From NCBI RefSeq assembly GCF_029962835.1, contig NC_080588.1, positions 14,030,001 through 14,094,000 of the forward strand: a stretch of DNA of 64,000 bases. The letters are read 5' to 3'. The stretch's first letter is position 1. Each line of letters starts with the position of its first letter. The DNA is from Magnolia sinica (lineage: Eukaryota > Streptophyta > Magnoliopsida > Magnoliales > Magnoliaceae). Of this stretch, positions 1-10,354 are shown piece after piece. Position numbers and translations under genes: made by a program. The notes beneath the pieces were generated by a model. That model was not told the origin of the DNA. It worked only from the letters and a program-made list of their open reading frames with translations, and made no database searches.

Positions 1-108
1 ACTCAAGAGCGTGCGCCAATGCTATCTACGCGTCACGGGTCGTCGGAATTCGACTGGGAGGACCGCGGAAGTTTATGAAATGATACGGGCTAGGATACGG
101 GTCTTACA
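1..108 (-). mobile_element. End of a long LTR (TGTAAGACC family) inserted in a chromovirus LTR
   Basis: The stretch ends in GGATACGGGTCTTACA, the reverse complement of the TGTAAGACCCGT start of the long LTRs at 12100, 17203, 41911 and 47537. The chromovirus LTR resumes abruptly after it at 109; the intact partner LTR reads straight through this point near 10302. It is therefore the edge of a nested insertion whose rest lies left of the window. I assign strand by the convention that TGTAAGACCC is the left end; the true direction of transcription is not known. Confidence 0.8.
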
Positions 109-176
109 ATAGCGCTAATTACCCTAAAAGCAACTACTTAAGGAAAGATTAGCACAAAAATTTCCAGGTCATTACA
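109..176 (-). mobile_element. Remnant of the 3' LTR of the Tekay-like chromovirus
   Basis: Bases 109-176 match 10287-10354, the far end of the right LTR, almost base for base and end in the same CATTACA terminus (TGTAATG on the minus strand). The polypurine tract lies immediately to the right. This is the downstream LTR of the minus-strand element, cut by the insertion at 1-108. Confidence 0.88.
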
Positions 177-191
177 ATCTACCCCCCTTAA
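177..191 (-). other. Polypurine tract of the Tekay-like element
   Basis: On the minus strand an AAGGGGGG-type purine run sits directly before the TGTAATG start of the 3' LTR. It is preceded by the GGACGAAATTTT motif often seen just upstream of the PPT in plant chromoviruses. It would prime plus-strand DNA synthesis. Confidence 0.85.
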
Positions 192-212
192 AGAAAATTT
201 CGTCCTCGAAAT

Positions 213-674
213 TCATACCTTCTCATATTCCTCAAGGATCAGAGGGTAGCTTTTTCTGACCTCAGCTTCAGATTCCTAAGTAACCTCTTCTTCACTGTGA
301 TGCGTCCATAGCACCTTCACAAGAGGGATAACCTTGCTACATAAAACCTGATCCTTCCTGTCGATAATACCCGTCCGTCGCAGCACATAAGTGGCATCCT
401 CACTCAACTGCACTTGCTCCCAACTGATAATATGCGAAGGATCAGGAACGTACTTCTTCAGCATAGAAATATGAAATACATTATGCACGCTTGCAAGAGG
501 TGTGGGCAAAGCAAGGCGGTATGCTACCACTCCCACTCGATCCAGAACTTGAAATGGACCAATAAATCTCGGCGTCAGCTTCCCCTTCTTACTGAACTGC
601 AGAACTCCCTTCATAGGAGAGACCTTCAGAAATACATGGTCTCCAACCTCAAACTCCAGCGGTCGACGCCTCAT
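213..674 (-). pseudogene. Integrase C-terminus and chromodomain of the Tekay-like Pol
   Basis: This is the last part of the polyprotein. It has the GPF/Y-type segment (FIGPFQVLDRVG), then VHNVFHISMLKKYVPDP, then a chromodomain-like tail (IIDRKDQVL, SKVIPLVKVLW, EEEVT). A chromodomain after integrase is the hallmark of chromoviruses and guides integration toward particular chromatin. The tail is broken by TAG at 276-278, where the family has a tryptophan (TGG to TAG). The frame then stays open for about 20 codons to a natural TGA at 213, just before the PPT. A TAG near 697 separates it from the integrase core. Confidence 0.85.
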
Positions 675-698
675 ATCAGCATAACTCTTCTGCCTACT

Positions 699-1702
699 CT
701 ACGCTGTCAGAAGTCGACGTCGAATGATGTCAACTTTCTCTGAAGTCACCTGCACCAACTTCGGGCCAAGCAAACTACGCTCGCCAACTTCTGCCCAACA
801 ATGTGGTGCTCTGCACGGGCGACCATACAACACCTCATAGGGAGCCATGCCGATACTCGCCTGGAAACTGTTATTATACGCGAACTCTGCATATTGAAGA
901 CAATCATCCCAACCGTCTTTGAAATCCAAAACACAAGCTCGCAACATATCTTCCAGGACCTGATTCACGTGCTCCGTCTGCCCATCTGTTTGCGGATGAA
1001 ACGCGGTACTGAACTTCAGTTTCACACCCATCGCTTCCCGAATACGAGTCCAGAATATAGATGTGAAACGCGTGTCTCTATCAGACACAATCTCCAGGGG
1101 AACTCCATGCAGACGTACTATCTCCTTGATATACAACCTAGCCAACTCGTCTGCAGAGTTAGTGACTCTGATCGGTAAGAAATGCACCGACTTCGTTAAT
1201 CGGTCGACGATCACCCAAATAGAGTCATATCCCTTCCTCGCCCTCGGCAACCCAGAAATAAAATCCATAGAGATGAAGTCCCACTTCCATTCAGCTATGG
1301 GCATGGGCTGCAGCAACCCAGGAGGTCGGCGATGCTCTGCCTTGACCTGCTGGCACGTGAGACAACGAGAAACAAACTCAGCAATCTGGACCTTCATATT
1401 GTCCCACCAATAAGATCTTCTCATATCCTGATACATCTCTGTGCTACCTGGATGCACGCAAGCTTAGAACTATGGGCTAACTCGAGAACCTCCCGTCTCA
1501 AGTCAGGGATGTCAGGAACACATAACCGGCCACGAAAACGTATGCCCCCATCAGAACTAATACTCCAGTCGGAGTTCTCATCTGTACCAACCCGCTTCCT
1601 CATCTTCACTAAAAGCTCATCATCTGCCTGAGCTGCAACGATCCTCTCGTCAATAAAGGGCTGTACACGAATGTGTGCGATAACCTCATATGGCTCAACC
1701 AC
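699..1702 (-). pseudogene. Integrase of the Tekay-like chromovirus
   Basis: The zinc-binding HHCC module is visible (HPGSTEMY, CLTCQQVK), followed by the catalytic core. The three acidic residues are present: Asp in VDRLTKSVHFLP, Asp in VSDRDTRF and Glu in TDGQTEHVN. Integrase would insert the cDNA into the genome. The frame upstream of about 1450 is offset from the frame downstream, so a small deletion lies just before the HPGS motif and removes the natural join. The DDE triad itself is intact, but the frameshift, the TGA at 1724 and the TAG near 697 make the product non-functional. Confidence 0.88.
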
Positions 1703-1723
1703 CGTAAGCTTCTGCTCAAAATC

Positions 1724-3091
1724 TCACACGAACTCCAACATATCCCACTCTACTATCATCAGCAGAGCCGCAAACTCAATAACCTTCTTGCGACTCAACG
1801 CATCTGCCACAAGGTTCGCCTTGCCCGGATGGTAAGAAACATCGAACTTGAAGTCCTTCAATGTTTCCATCCATCGGCGCTGCCTCATATTCAAATCACG
1901 CTGCGTGAAAATATACTTAAGGCACTTGTGGTTGCAAAAGAGCTCGAACTCCTCACCATAGAGGTAATGTCTCCAAAGCTTTAATGCGAAAATGACTGTC
2001 GCCAACTCTAGGTAGTGAGTGGGGTAATTTTCCTCATGTTTCCTCAACTATCGTGAGGCATAGGCGATCACCCTATCCTTTTGCATAAGTACACACCCCA
2101 AATTGACTCGAGAGGTGTCCTTGTAAATAGTATATTTGACCCCTTGCTCTGGCAGTACTAGCATGGGTGCAGATGTCAGCTTCTCATTTAATTCCTGAAA
2201 AGCCGCTTCTGCTTTCTCGTTCCAAGCAAACTTAAGATCTTTGCGACTAAGTTGAGACAACGGTCATGCTATCTTGGAGAAATCTGTAACAAATCAGCGG
2301 TAATAGCTAGCAAGTCCGAGGAAACTCCTCACTTCTGTAACCGAGCCAGCCGTCCCCCGCACTGCAGCTACCTTGGCAAGGTTGACAGCTATCCCTTCCT
2401 TGGACACCACATGTCCCAGGAACTTGACTTCCTCTTTCCAGAAATCACACTTCTTGAACTGCGCAAAGAGCTGATTCTTCCTGAGAGTATCCAAAACAGA
2501 TCTTAAGTGCTCCTCGTGCTCTTCTTGACTCGCCGAATAAATCAAAATGTCATCGATAAAGACAATGACGAATCGGAACAAGAATAGCCAAAACACTCTA
2601 TTCATCAGATCCATGAACACAGCCGGTGCGTTCGTAAGACCGAACGACATCACAAGGAACTCATAATGACCGAAGCTAGTCCTAAAAGCGGTCTTCTGCA
2701 CATCTCCCTCCTTGACGCGCAACTGATGATACCCTGACTGCAGATCAACCTTCGAAAAGTACCGTGCCCCCTTCAACTGATCAAACAGATCATCAATCCT
2801 AGGCAAAGGGTACTTATTCTTCACAGTTACCAGATTCAGCCTGCGATAATCAATACACAATCGCAAGGAACCATCCTTCTTCTTCACAAGCAAAACATGT
2901 GCTCCCCAAAGAGACACACTAGGCCGAATAAAACCCAAATCCAGCAAACCATCTATCTGCTTCCTCAACTCCTCCATATCACTCGGAGGCATACGATAGG
3001 TGGGTAATGAAATGGGCACCGCACCAGGCATGAGGTCGATAGCAAAATCAATCTCACACTGAGGAGGTAATCCAGGAATCGACTCAAACAC
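1724..3091 (-). pseudogene. Reverse transcriptase-RNase H of the Tekay-like chromovirus
   Basis: RT (3091-2294) shows the classic Ty3/gypsy string: [58 protein letters not shown], and the catalytic FIDDILIYS. RNase H follows (2260-1724) and ends in [16 protein letters not shown]. Breaks are TGA codons after ASYYR and near 2262, TAG at 2048 and TGA at 1724. Each fits CGA-to-TGA or CAG-to-TAG decay. RNase H reads YKDTSR and CNHKCLKY where relatives normally carry YCDASR and TDHKSLKY, so an expected acidic residue is now Asn. The RT catalytic motif survives. Confidence 0.9.
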
Positions 3092-3130
3092 ATCTTCAAA
3101 CTCCCAAACTACCGGCGTGCTAACTAACGC

Positions 3131-3640
3131 CTATTCAGCCATACTCTCCAACAGAGAAGAATAATAATCAATACGAAGAGGGTAACTGACCTGAACTGGG
3201 AAAGTAACTGCCTCGCCCTCAGGTCCATGGATGGTCACCGACCTTGCTTCACAATCGATCTCAGCTCGCATCCTCGTGAGCCAATCCATAGCCATAATAA
3301 CATCGTAATGATAAAGCGGTGCGACTAAGAAATCAACACGGATTGATCCACTTCCAAGATCGACCAAACAATCCATACAACGCTTGCCCAAAGCAGAGGA
3401 AATCCTCGTAGCGGTAATAAGCGTCACTCCTTGCATAGGAACAGATCTCAAACCCAAACGCCTAACTGCCGCATAAGATATAAGAGAAGTAGTGGACCCT
3501 ATATCCACCAACATAGAAACGGAAATACCTTCAATGTGCGCTGTCACCTCGAAGGACCTTGGCACCAAGTCAGACATAGGCCCTTCAGCTGAGAGCGCAT
3601 GAACTCGTGCCTGCTGCTGACGATTCAGAGGAGGAACCAT
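3131..3640 (-). pseudogene. Aspartic protease of the Tekay-like chromovirus
   Basis: The segment lies between the zinc knuckle and RT in the same frame. It has the retropepsin layout: SFEVTAHIEG, then LVDIGSTTSLIS where the active-site loop should be D-[ST]-G, and later HYDVIMAMDWL. The protease would cut the Gag-Pol polyprotein. The active-site triplet is Asp-Ile-Gly (GAT ATA GGG), so the Thr/Ser is lost, by a C-to-T change if the ancestor was Thr. A TAG stop at 3131 follows. Confidence 0.85.
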
Positions 3641-3790
3641 GGGCCGCTGAGGTGGCCTAAAGCTAGGAACTGCAGGTCAGAAAGATGGATGAGCTAGTGC
3701 TGAACGAAGAGGTGGAGGAGAAATAACCTGAGGCATCGGACGGCTAATCCTCTGCGGTGGAGTAAAACCACTGGCCCGCATACGCGAAAA

Positions 3791-3832
3791 GCAAAAACGG
3801 TCCAAATGCCCCGTCTTCCCACAATATGAACA
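3791..3832 (-). pseudogene. CCHC zinc knuckle of the Tekay-like Gag
   Basis: The minus strand reads CSYCGKTGHLDRFC, a perfect C-X2-C-X4-H-X4-C RNA-binding knuckle at the nucleocapsid end of Gag. It is isolated from the main gag segment by TGA codons at 3935 and near 3892, and from the protease by a TGA near 3679, all in the same frame. Confidence 0.85.
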
Positions 3833-3934
3833 GCGAACATCAGCTCTCATCTGCTGAGCGGGCGGCGCTGAACGCCTACGAGGAGAATCCGCTCACGGCC
3901 TCTTGCCGAGGAAAGGCGCACCCTGAAAGTCCGG

Positions 3935-4837
3935 TCACGGCCTAGGAACCATCGGTGCTCGCATGCGGGGCGACCTATCCCCGTCCTGCTCTGCTCGCAA
4001 GGACATGCTCACCAACTCCGCATAAGAAGAAATGCTAGCACAGCAAATCTTCGATCGGATCTCAGGTCTCAATCCTTCAGAGAAACGCTGCATCCTCATC
4101 GGCTGATCACCCAGGATCAAAGGAACATACCGACCCAGCTCAGTGAACCGGTTCTCATACTCCATCACCGACAACCCTCCCTGGTGGAGGTGAAGGAACT
4201 CACTCTCCTTCTCATGTCGGTACGTAACCGAAAAATACTTCTCGTGGAAGCATGCCTCAAACGCCTGCCACGACCACACAAAACCTTCCTCGACAGTGCG
4301 AAGAACACTGTCCCACCACAGACTGGCCTCCTTCTCAAACATGAAAGAGGCAAGCTCAACCTGCTCAACCTCAGAGCAGTGCAATGGTCTCAGCATCTTA
4401 GAGATGCGGTCGATCCAATACTCGGCCACCTCGGGTCTATGAGAACCCGCAAACGTAGGAGGTCGCAAGCGCTGGAATCGTTCAAAAGTGCCACTCGCAC
4501 TGGCACTCCTAGATGGAGGCATAGGTGAAACAGGTGGAGTCTCCCCCACTGACTAAGCAAAGATGCCAGCCATGAAAGAGAGGAACTCCTGCTGCTGCTG
4601 CTGCTGCTGCATCAACAGCATCATCTGCTCAAACCTATCAGACGGTGAAGCAGACGAAGGTGCACGACTCGGCTCAGGAACCGAGGGCGTGACTGGAGGA
4701 ACCATAGGTGTTGGCCCAACACCGGCATGAGATGGGCCCGCCTGTGGATCCGTCTGGCTATCACTCAAGGGAGGAACCCCAGCAAGCGACTCAACCAAAG
4801 AGAGACGGGCCAAAGACTTCGAACCCTTAGGAGGCAT
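3935..4837 (-). pseudogene. gag of the Tekay-like chromovirus
   Basis: I start it at the ATG of MPPKGSKSLA (4837); an upstream ATG at 4918 lacks family-like sequence. The N-terminal part is Pro/Ser-rich and holds a poly-Gln run encoded by the CTG/CAG tract near 4590-4610. After an in-frame TAG (4553-4555) comes the retrotransposon Gag core: FERFQRLRPPTFAG, EYWIDRISKML, SLWWDSVL, FHEKYFSVTYRHEKE, FTELGRYVPLI, MQRFSEGLRPEI. Gag forms the particle and packages RNA. It shares one reading frame with protease, RT and RNase H, so the original was a single gag-pol ORF ending at 213. Confidence 0.88.
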
Positions 4838-5309
4838 CCCTACAATCAACAGAGGATGCAACCTGTCAGATTCTACACCACATAATCCATCCACACAGCA
4901 TTCACAGCACAACTCCAAAGATAAACAACATGCATTCCATTAAATAAAATCGTCACAATACAAGTAGTGCAGCATTACATGAATCACGACTAGGAAAGCA
5001 TGTGAACTATAACATCTAACACTTCAAGCAACAACAAACAACTACAAATAACTCCAACTACAAAGCCAACAACGGCTACACACAGAAAGAAACAACAAAC
5101 AAAGCAAAGGACGGCTACACCGACAACTACTCGTCGGAATCAGGAGATGGAGGCGGGGCACCCTTATCCTGCAAGTAACACAGCATAGACTTCAGAGTTC
5201 GAGTCACTTTCTTAAACTTATGCTTAACAAGGGCTCGAAGATCCACAATATCTTGGCGTAGAACAGCCTGCCCTTCTTCAAGCCGTACGAGACGGGCATC
5301 TCTGGCAGT
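4838..5309 (-). other. Spacer between the extra ORF and gag
   Basis: About 470 bases on the sense (minus) strand between the end of the upstream ORF and the gag start. I see no further coding signal. It would be the gag leader if the upstream ORF is translated separately or spliced out. Confidence 0.5.
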
Positions 5310-6362
5310 CTAGTCCGCGCTCTGCTCTGGTGCTACAGGAGGAGAGCTATCGCTCGTATCCTGTGCCTCAACCTCTTCCTCGTCCTGCTCTGTTTCTTCC
5401 TCAATCTCAGCACCACCTTCGGCATAACTCTCTTCATCATCGCTCTCTAACTCATCCTCGCTCTCTAAGGTATGTCGACCAGAACCGATCTCCATCTGCT
5501 TAAGAGTCCTCAGATTAATATGACGAACAGGAACCGGCTTCTCTGCTCCAAGCCTATAGCCAAACTCATGCGCAAGCTTGCAAATGAGGCGGCCAAATGG
5601 AAGCGACTCGGTCCTCCTAGTCGAACGAGCGATGAGAATAATCTGTCGCAGGATGTACGTCGGCACACACAACTTCGCTTCTTGCCCCACCTAATACAGA
5701 AAATCTACCATCAGGCACGTACACTCGCTGCGGTTGCTCCACCTTGGGTATACATTGAACATACACATGTGATGAAGCAAACGAAAGTCGTCCGTCATGT
5801 AGGTAGCCAGAAGACTCCTATTAGGCTGCCATTCGACCAGACGACCACACAAGGATCGGGTGCGACGATCCCTCTCGCACATACTGTTCACATTCTTCTC
5901 ACTGGCATGCACTTTACCAAGTGGCACATTTAGGAGTCGGGATATCAAAGCGACATTGACTATAGCTTCCCGACCACTACCACAAGGAATCTTGAACTGC
6001 AGAGTCTCCAGCGAAGGATCAGGAATATTGGCATAAAAGGCTCGAACAGTACTTCTATTCACGCGATACTCGCCTTCAAACAAGGGACACCAACCAGCCC
6101 CTTCCAGGCGCTCCAACAACAGAAACTCGCCATACAGCCACGGATCAACATGAGCCTCAAAAAGGACTCTACGACCTTCATAGACTCCATGCGACAACTC
6201 CGCCAACAAGGTCCTACTAATAGGAGCTCGAGGATCGAGGTCCCGCTTGGTTTGGAATTCACAAGTGGCGGACGTGCTCTCGGCGGCACCTCTCGGCCTC
6301 CGTGCACGGGTTGGGCGGCTAGGCCCGGCTTCATCCACGGGGGGCGCTCTCTTCTTCCCCAT
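5310..6362 (-). pseudogene. Extra ORF upstream of gag, plant transposon-associated protein-like
   Basis: An almost open frame of about 350 codons lies in the sense direction between the PBS leader and gag. I start it at MGKKRAPPVDEAGPS (6362), because the 35 codons before it are hydrophobic and unlike a Gag-type start. It has a basic N-terminus, a middle block (FKIPCGSGREAIVNVALISRL, then LLHHMCMFNVYPR and LPFGRLICKLAHEFG) and a long acidic C-tail. The block order recalls the 'putative plant transposon protein' domain found in plant retroelements; this is recognition by eye, not a search. The one break is TAG at 5691-5693. Its function is unknown. Confidence 0.6.
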
Positions 6363-7242
6363 CAAAGAAAGAAGGGAGGAAATGAAAAATATGGCCATGA
6401 TGAACTCAAAGAGGGCCATGAGAAATGAGAGAAATAGAGAAATAGGAAGATGGTGAAGCTTCCACACACTTGAGAGCCCAAAAGGGAAAGTGAGAGCTCA
6501 AATGAGAAGGAAAAGGAGTGAAATCAGCAATGGGGGTGAGGGTTTTGAGATGGGGTGATGGAGTTTACACGAAAATGAAGAAAGAAGAAGATTTGAAAGG
6601 GATTTGGAGAAGTTTGGAGAGAAACTTGAAAGAAAAGAGAGTTTGGGAGGGGAGTTTGTGAAGGAAGTAGGGTGTAGGAGGGTTTTAAAACAGCAAACCA
6701 TGGAGGGGTGGGCCACACAAGGCCTAAAATGCGTCGGCCTGTGCCGGCCCGCCTGACCTGGCCCGCTGATCGGCGAGCCCTCGCCGAACCGGCGATTGTA
6801 TCGCCGGTCTCTGGACTGGCCGGCGATGCCTCACCATTTGGACGAGGTCCTCCTGGTCCCCTATGCTCAAAATGATGTGGTTCCCCCCTTGGGCCCCACT
6901 GAAAATGCCCCGATCGGCCCCTTGCATGATTTGACGCCTATCGGGCCATTCGGGTAGAAATCTGATTCAAATAAAGATTTCTTGAAGATTAAAGGGTTGA
7001 AAAGGGAAGATAGACCATCTAAACTCATTAATAGATGGTCTAGGAAAGGTTTCGGGTCACTGTGTGTGATCAGGAGAGTGTACAGACTCGATCTCGGCGG
7101 CGAACATTTTCAGGAAACTTTCACCGATAGAAGCTACGGAACACAAACACACAATCTACAATAGACCCGCACCCAAATACACTAAAGTAGCGACAGCATG
7201 CGGTGTGTGACCATAACCCAGGTCCGATTTAATCCAGATCAT
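6363..7242 (-). other. Untranslated leader of the Tekay-like element
   Basis: The region runs between the PBS and the first long ORF on the minus strand. It is purine-rich on the plus strand at 6360-6670 (so pyrimidine-rich in the RNA) and GC-rich at 6720-6930. I see no conserved coding sequence. It contains the two hairpins listed separately. Confidence 0.5.
6770..6807 (-). promoter_or_regulatory. Two adjacent GC-rich hairpins in the element leader
   Basis: TCGGCGAG (6770-6777) pairs perfectly with CTCGCCGA (6780-6787). CCGGCGAT (6789-6796) pairs perfectly with ATCGCCGG (6800-6807) across a 3-nt loop. They sit about 440 nt downstream of the PBS in the transcript. Placement suggests a packaging or dimerisation role, but that is inference. 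A palindromic GC repeat alone could explain them. Confidence 0.5.
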
Positions 7243-7254
7243 GCTCTGATACCA
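7243..7254 (-). other. Primer binding site, initiator-tRNA-Met type
   Basis: The minus strand reads TGGTATCAGAGC three bases after the TTACA end of the LTR at 7258. This is the standard PBS complementary to the 3' end of plant tRNA-iMet. It fixes the element's direction as minus and marks the LTR on its right as the 5' LTR. Confidence 0.93.
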
Positions 7255-8114
7255 ACTTGTAACGTCCTGAAATTCGGGGGTCGAGCATAACTCAGCTCCC
7301 GAGTTCCAAAACATCACTTATGCAACATATTCAATGATGGATGTATGTTGTCTATATTAGTGCATAAAACATAGAATAGATTAAGCCAAATAACAAATAT
7401 AATTCAGGGATAAGTGAAGAAAGCAAGCGGAAGACTTATAGAAATATATGTGTACAAGTGCAAATCCCTGAAGTACATATACATGTCAGGTCGTAATGTA
7501 AGTGTTATTATCAAAATTATAAGTATCAAAATTACATCATTTAATTTCCAAAATAAATTCCAGCATCCCGCGCATCAGAACAAGGCTTGCTAGAACCCGT
7601 CTGAAAACTGCATATAAGAGAAAGTAGCCTCATCATCATCCATCTCCCACTCTGCCTCAGAAGTCGCATCAACATCTGTAACATCAGAACTTAAGACAGA
7701 GTCTGGTGGGTGTTTAACACCACCCCAGAACGTGGGAGTGAGTGATCAACTCAGTGGAACAATAAGGCACAGGTTAACATGTTATCAGTTCAATCAAGCA
7801 GTAATGATAAAGCAGAATAATTAAACATGTCCTAAGTACTCTTATTAATGTAAGGATGTATGCAAAATGATACGTGCCCTCACGCGTACACCCTCAGCGT
7901 CTTCATCTTACGTTACGCATGACACCACCTCAAAGTGTGCCACATCTACAAAGCACATGCAAATGCGGTGCATGAACATGATTATCAAGTTGTTATTAGT
8001 CATTTTCATACAGCAGGATTGGGAAGCTAAGATACCTTCCTCATATCACCATCCAAACAGTGATCCATTCTATGGTCGTCAATCCTAGACATCTCATACG
8101 ATCATATGGTTATA

Positions 8115-8400
8115 GGTCGTTGCAAAGGGCTCGTTACCAATCAATGCACGCCTATCATACCTTCGTTACTACACCAAGGCTCGTCACCTCAATGCGGTAT
8201 TCAGGCATGCTCGAGGTCACTACAAAGGGTTCGTCACCAATCAATGTAGGCCGACAGCACGAATATAGTGTCCCATACCACAATAATCGGCTCACGAGTT
8301 TAGTTGCTCACTGGTCACTACGGGGAGGCTCGTCACTCCAGCGTAGGCCGACAGCTCGACCACGGTGTCCCATACCACCATATCCGGCTCATGAGTCTTA
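8115..8400. repeat. Degenerate tandem repeat, period about 97 bp, inside the LTR
   Basis: The block GTAGGCCGACAGC recurs at 8246 and 8343, each time followed by GTGTCCCATACCAC and a CGGCTCA[CT]GAG end. A weaker third copy starts near 8147. Three copies fit a period of 97-98 bp. Confidence 0.65.
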
Positions 8401-9420
8401 GCAGATCAAGGTATCATGGTTAATAGGATTTCATTGGTAAGTTCGGTACCCTAGATTCAAGCAGTAGCATCCATACATGGTGAACATGCATCGAACAATC
8501 GGATTACTTGACGAACTCGACTAGCACGAGCGCGCGTTGGGTTGAGTGACATAGAGTGCGCAAACACTCCGCGTGGTCAAACCACTGCCGACAACTCTAA
8601 TACGACTCGAGTTCATCTAATCATGTCCTTCGTGGCAAAAGTAATCTCAGCCACAACCTTAAGGCAGATTACCATTTCCTGGACTAATGCATAGTCCCAC
8701 ACACATTACACTACAACAGATATTCGTATTGAATGTAGAACAGTAATGGAGCAACAACTCAAATCATACGGTACGCAAGCATTTGAAGAATATCAACTTT
8801 ACATAAATGTAAGCATAAGTAAGACTTGAAATTAAATAACAAGGAATGTAACCTACATGAATGAAATCATACACATCAATAGGAGTGTTGAGAATCACTT
8901 CTCAACGCCCGCAAATAGTGTAATAAGTTACACTTTAGATCATTCAGACATTTCTACAAACACTTAGAATACATAGTTTAACATACATGACGTATGTTGA
9001 AATACATGCATTTGGACAATTCCTTTTACCAAGGAGTTGCCGCACATACCATTAGCATAAGTACACGACAATAAATCATGGCAATCTCATGTTCATATTT
9101 TATATGCATACGGTACTTTATACATACACATAGAATACACAAATCTCAAAATAACACATGCATTTCAGGAACGTAAAGCAGACATAACATTTGGCATGTG
9201 AAATCGCATCCATAACAAGAATAAACCATTCACTGGCATTGAAAGCCTTGAAAACCATAACCTATACACTTATAGTCCGCACCTTAAGCTAGAAAAGAAC
9301 ACCGAACTAATTTCAAACGATATGTCTTCGTCAACGGCGACAGAATAACCTAAGACAAGAATAGAAATGAGATACAGCAACACCAAGACTATTCTAAGCT
9401 CTAACACAGATTAGGGTTAG

Positions 9421-9624
9421 GTTAACTTACCCAAAGATGAACTCAGAATCGCCGGAATAACGATTCAAAGTGAAGGTTAAGGGATGAAGAAGAACAGGAA
9501 AGAATCTAAGATGATTCACCAACTTCTCTCTCACTTTCTCTCTCTTTTCCTCTCTCTTTTCAAGGTAGGGTTAGGAAATTCGTATGGAAAAGAGAGTTAG
9601 GGTTTCAAGGTCTATAAATAGGCC
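9421..9624 (-). promoter_or_regulatory. Candidate LTR promoter and 5' splice donor
   Basis: Reading leftwards on the minus strand: TATA-like CTATTTATAG near 9624-9614, an AGAGAG-rich stretch at 9590-9520 and GGTAAGTTAAC, a good donor, ending at 9421. This order matches a transcription start followed by a leader intron. No acceptor has been tested. Confidence 0.4.
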
Positions 9625-10354
9625 CAAAATTGATGGAAATAATCCCAGGGCCAAGGTATACTTAGGGTATAACCAAAACTAGCCTCTCACGATCCAACGA
9701 AGCACTTCCGGTGGGCCTATTACCACGAAAGGTAGGACTTAAGCTCTTTGACCATGGATCTAGGTTAAGCTGAGTTTTCGTACCGACCGGCTCTTCAGAT
9801 CAGCCGTGGCGGACCACACTCAATTCAACAGTCACTGAATCTCGATCAGGTCCACAAGCACAAGGACATGCTTGGGCCACCTTCCTTGATCAGATGATGA
9901 AATTGGGTCAGAATCCAACTGTCAAATTGCTTAAAATCGTCGCGCAAGCGACACGACTCAGATTTCATAAAATCTTAATTAATATCCAACTGTTCTCACA
10001 CTCTTCACTCCGAACTCAATCAAATTGACCCAGAACATCACATGGACTTGATTTTCGAAGTGAAGGTCAAGTCCAACATGGTGACCGCAACAGCCTAAGA
10101 TCATCGCTATCGGACTTTCGACGCGCGGTCCAGGTCCGATCCAAAACTTTCAAAAATTCTCCAGAACAACTGAATTTAGCGATGTATCCTAGATTTCAGA
10201 GTAACATAGCACTAACTAATCTACAAGTTTTGAGTCATGCAGATCAGATTTAAAGTGATTGATGCGAATTTCACAAGCAATTGAGCATAGCGCTAATTAC
10301 CCCAAAAGCAACTACTTAAGGAAAGATTAGCACAAAAATTCCCGGGTCATTACA

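Larger units (their letters stand above)
7258..10354 (-). mobile_element. 5' LTR of the Tekay-like chromovirus (3,097 bp)
   Basis: Bounded by TGTAACG at the left and CATTACA at the right on the plus strand. The right end matches 109-176 and the left end abuts the PBS. Its length is in the large range known for Tekay/Del LTRs. On the minus strand a TATA-like CTATTTATAG (about 9614-9624) is followed by an AG-rich leader and a strong splice-donor-like GGTAAGTTAAC ending at 9421. A degenerate tandem repeat of about 97 bp lies at 8115-8400. No ORF inside is credible. Confidence 0.9.
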
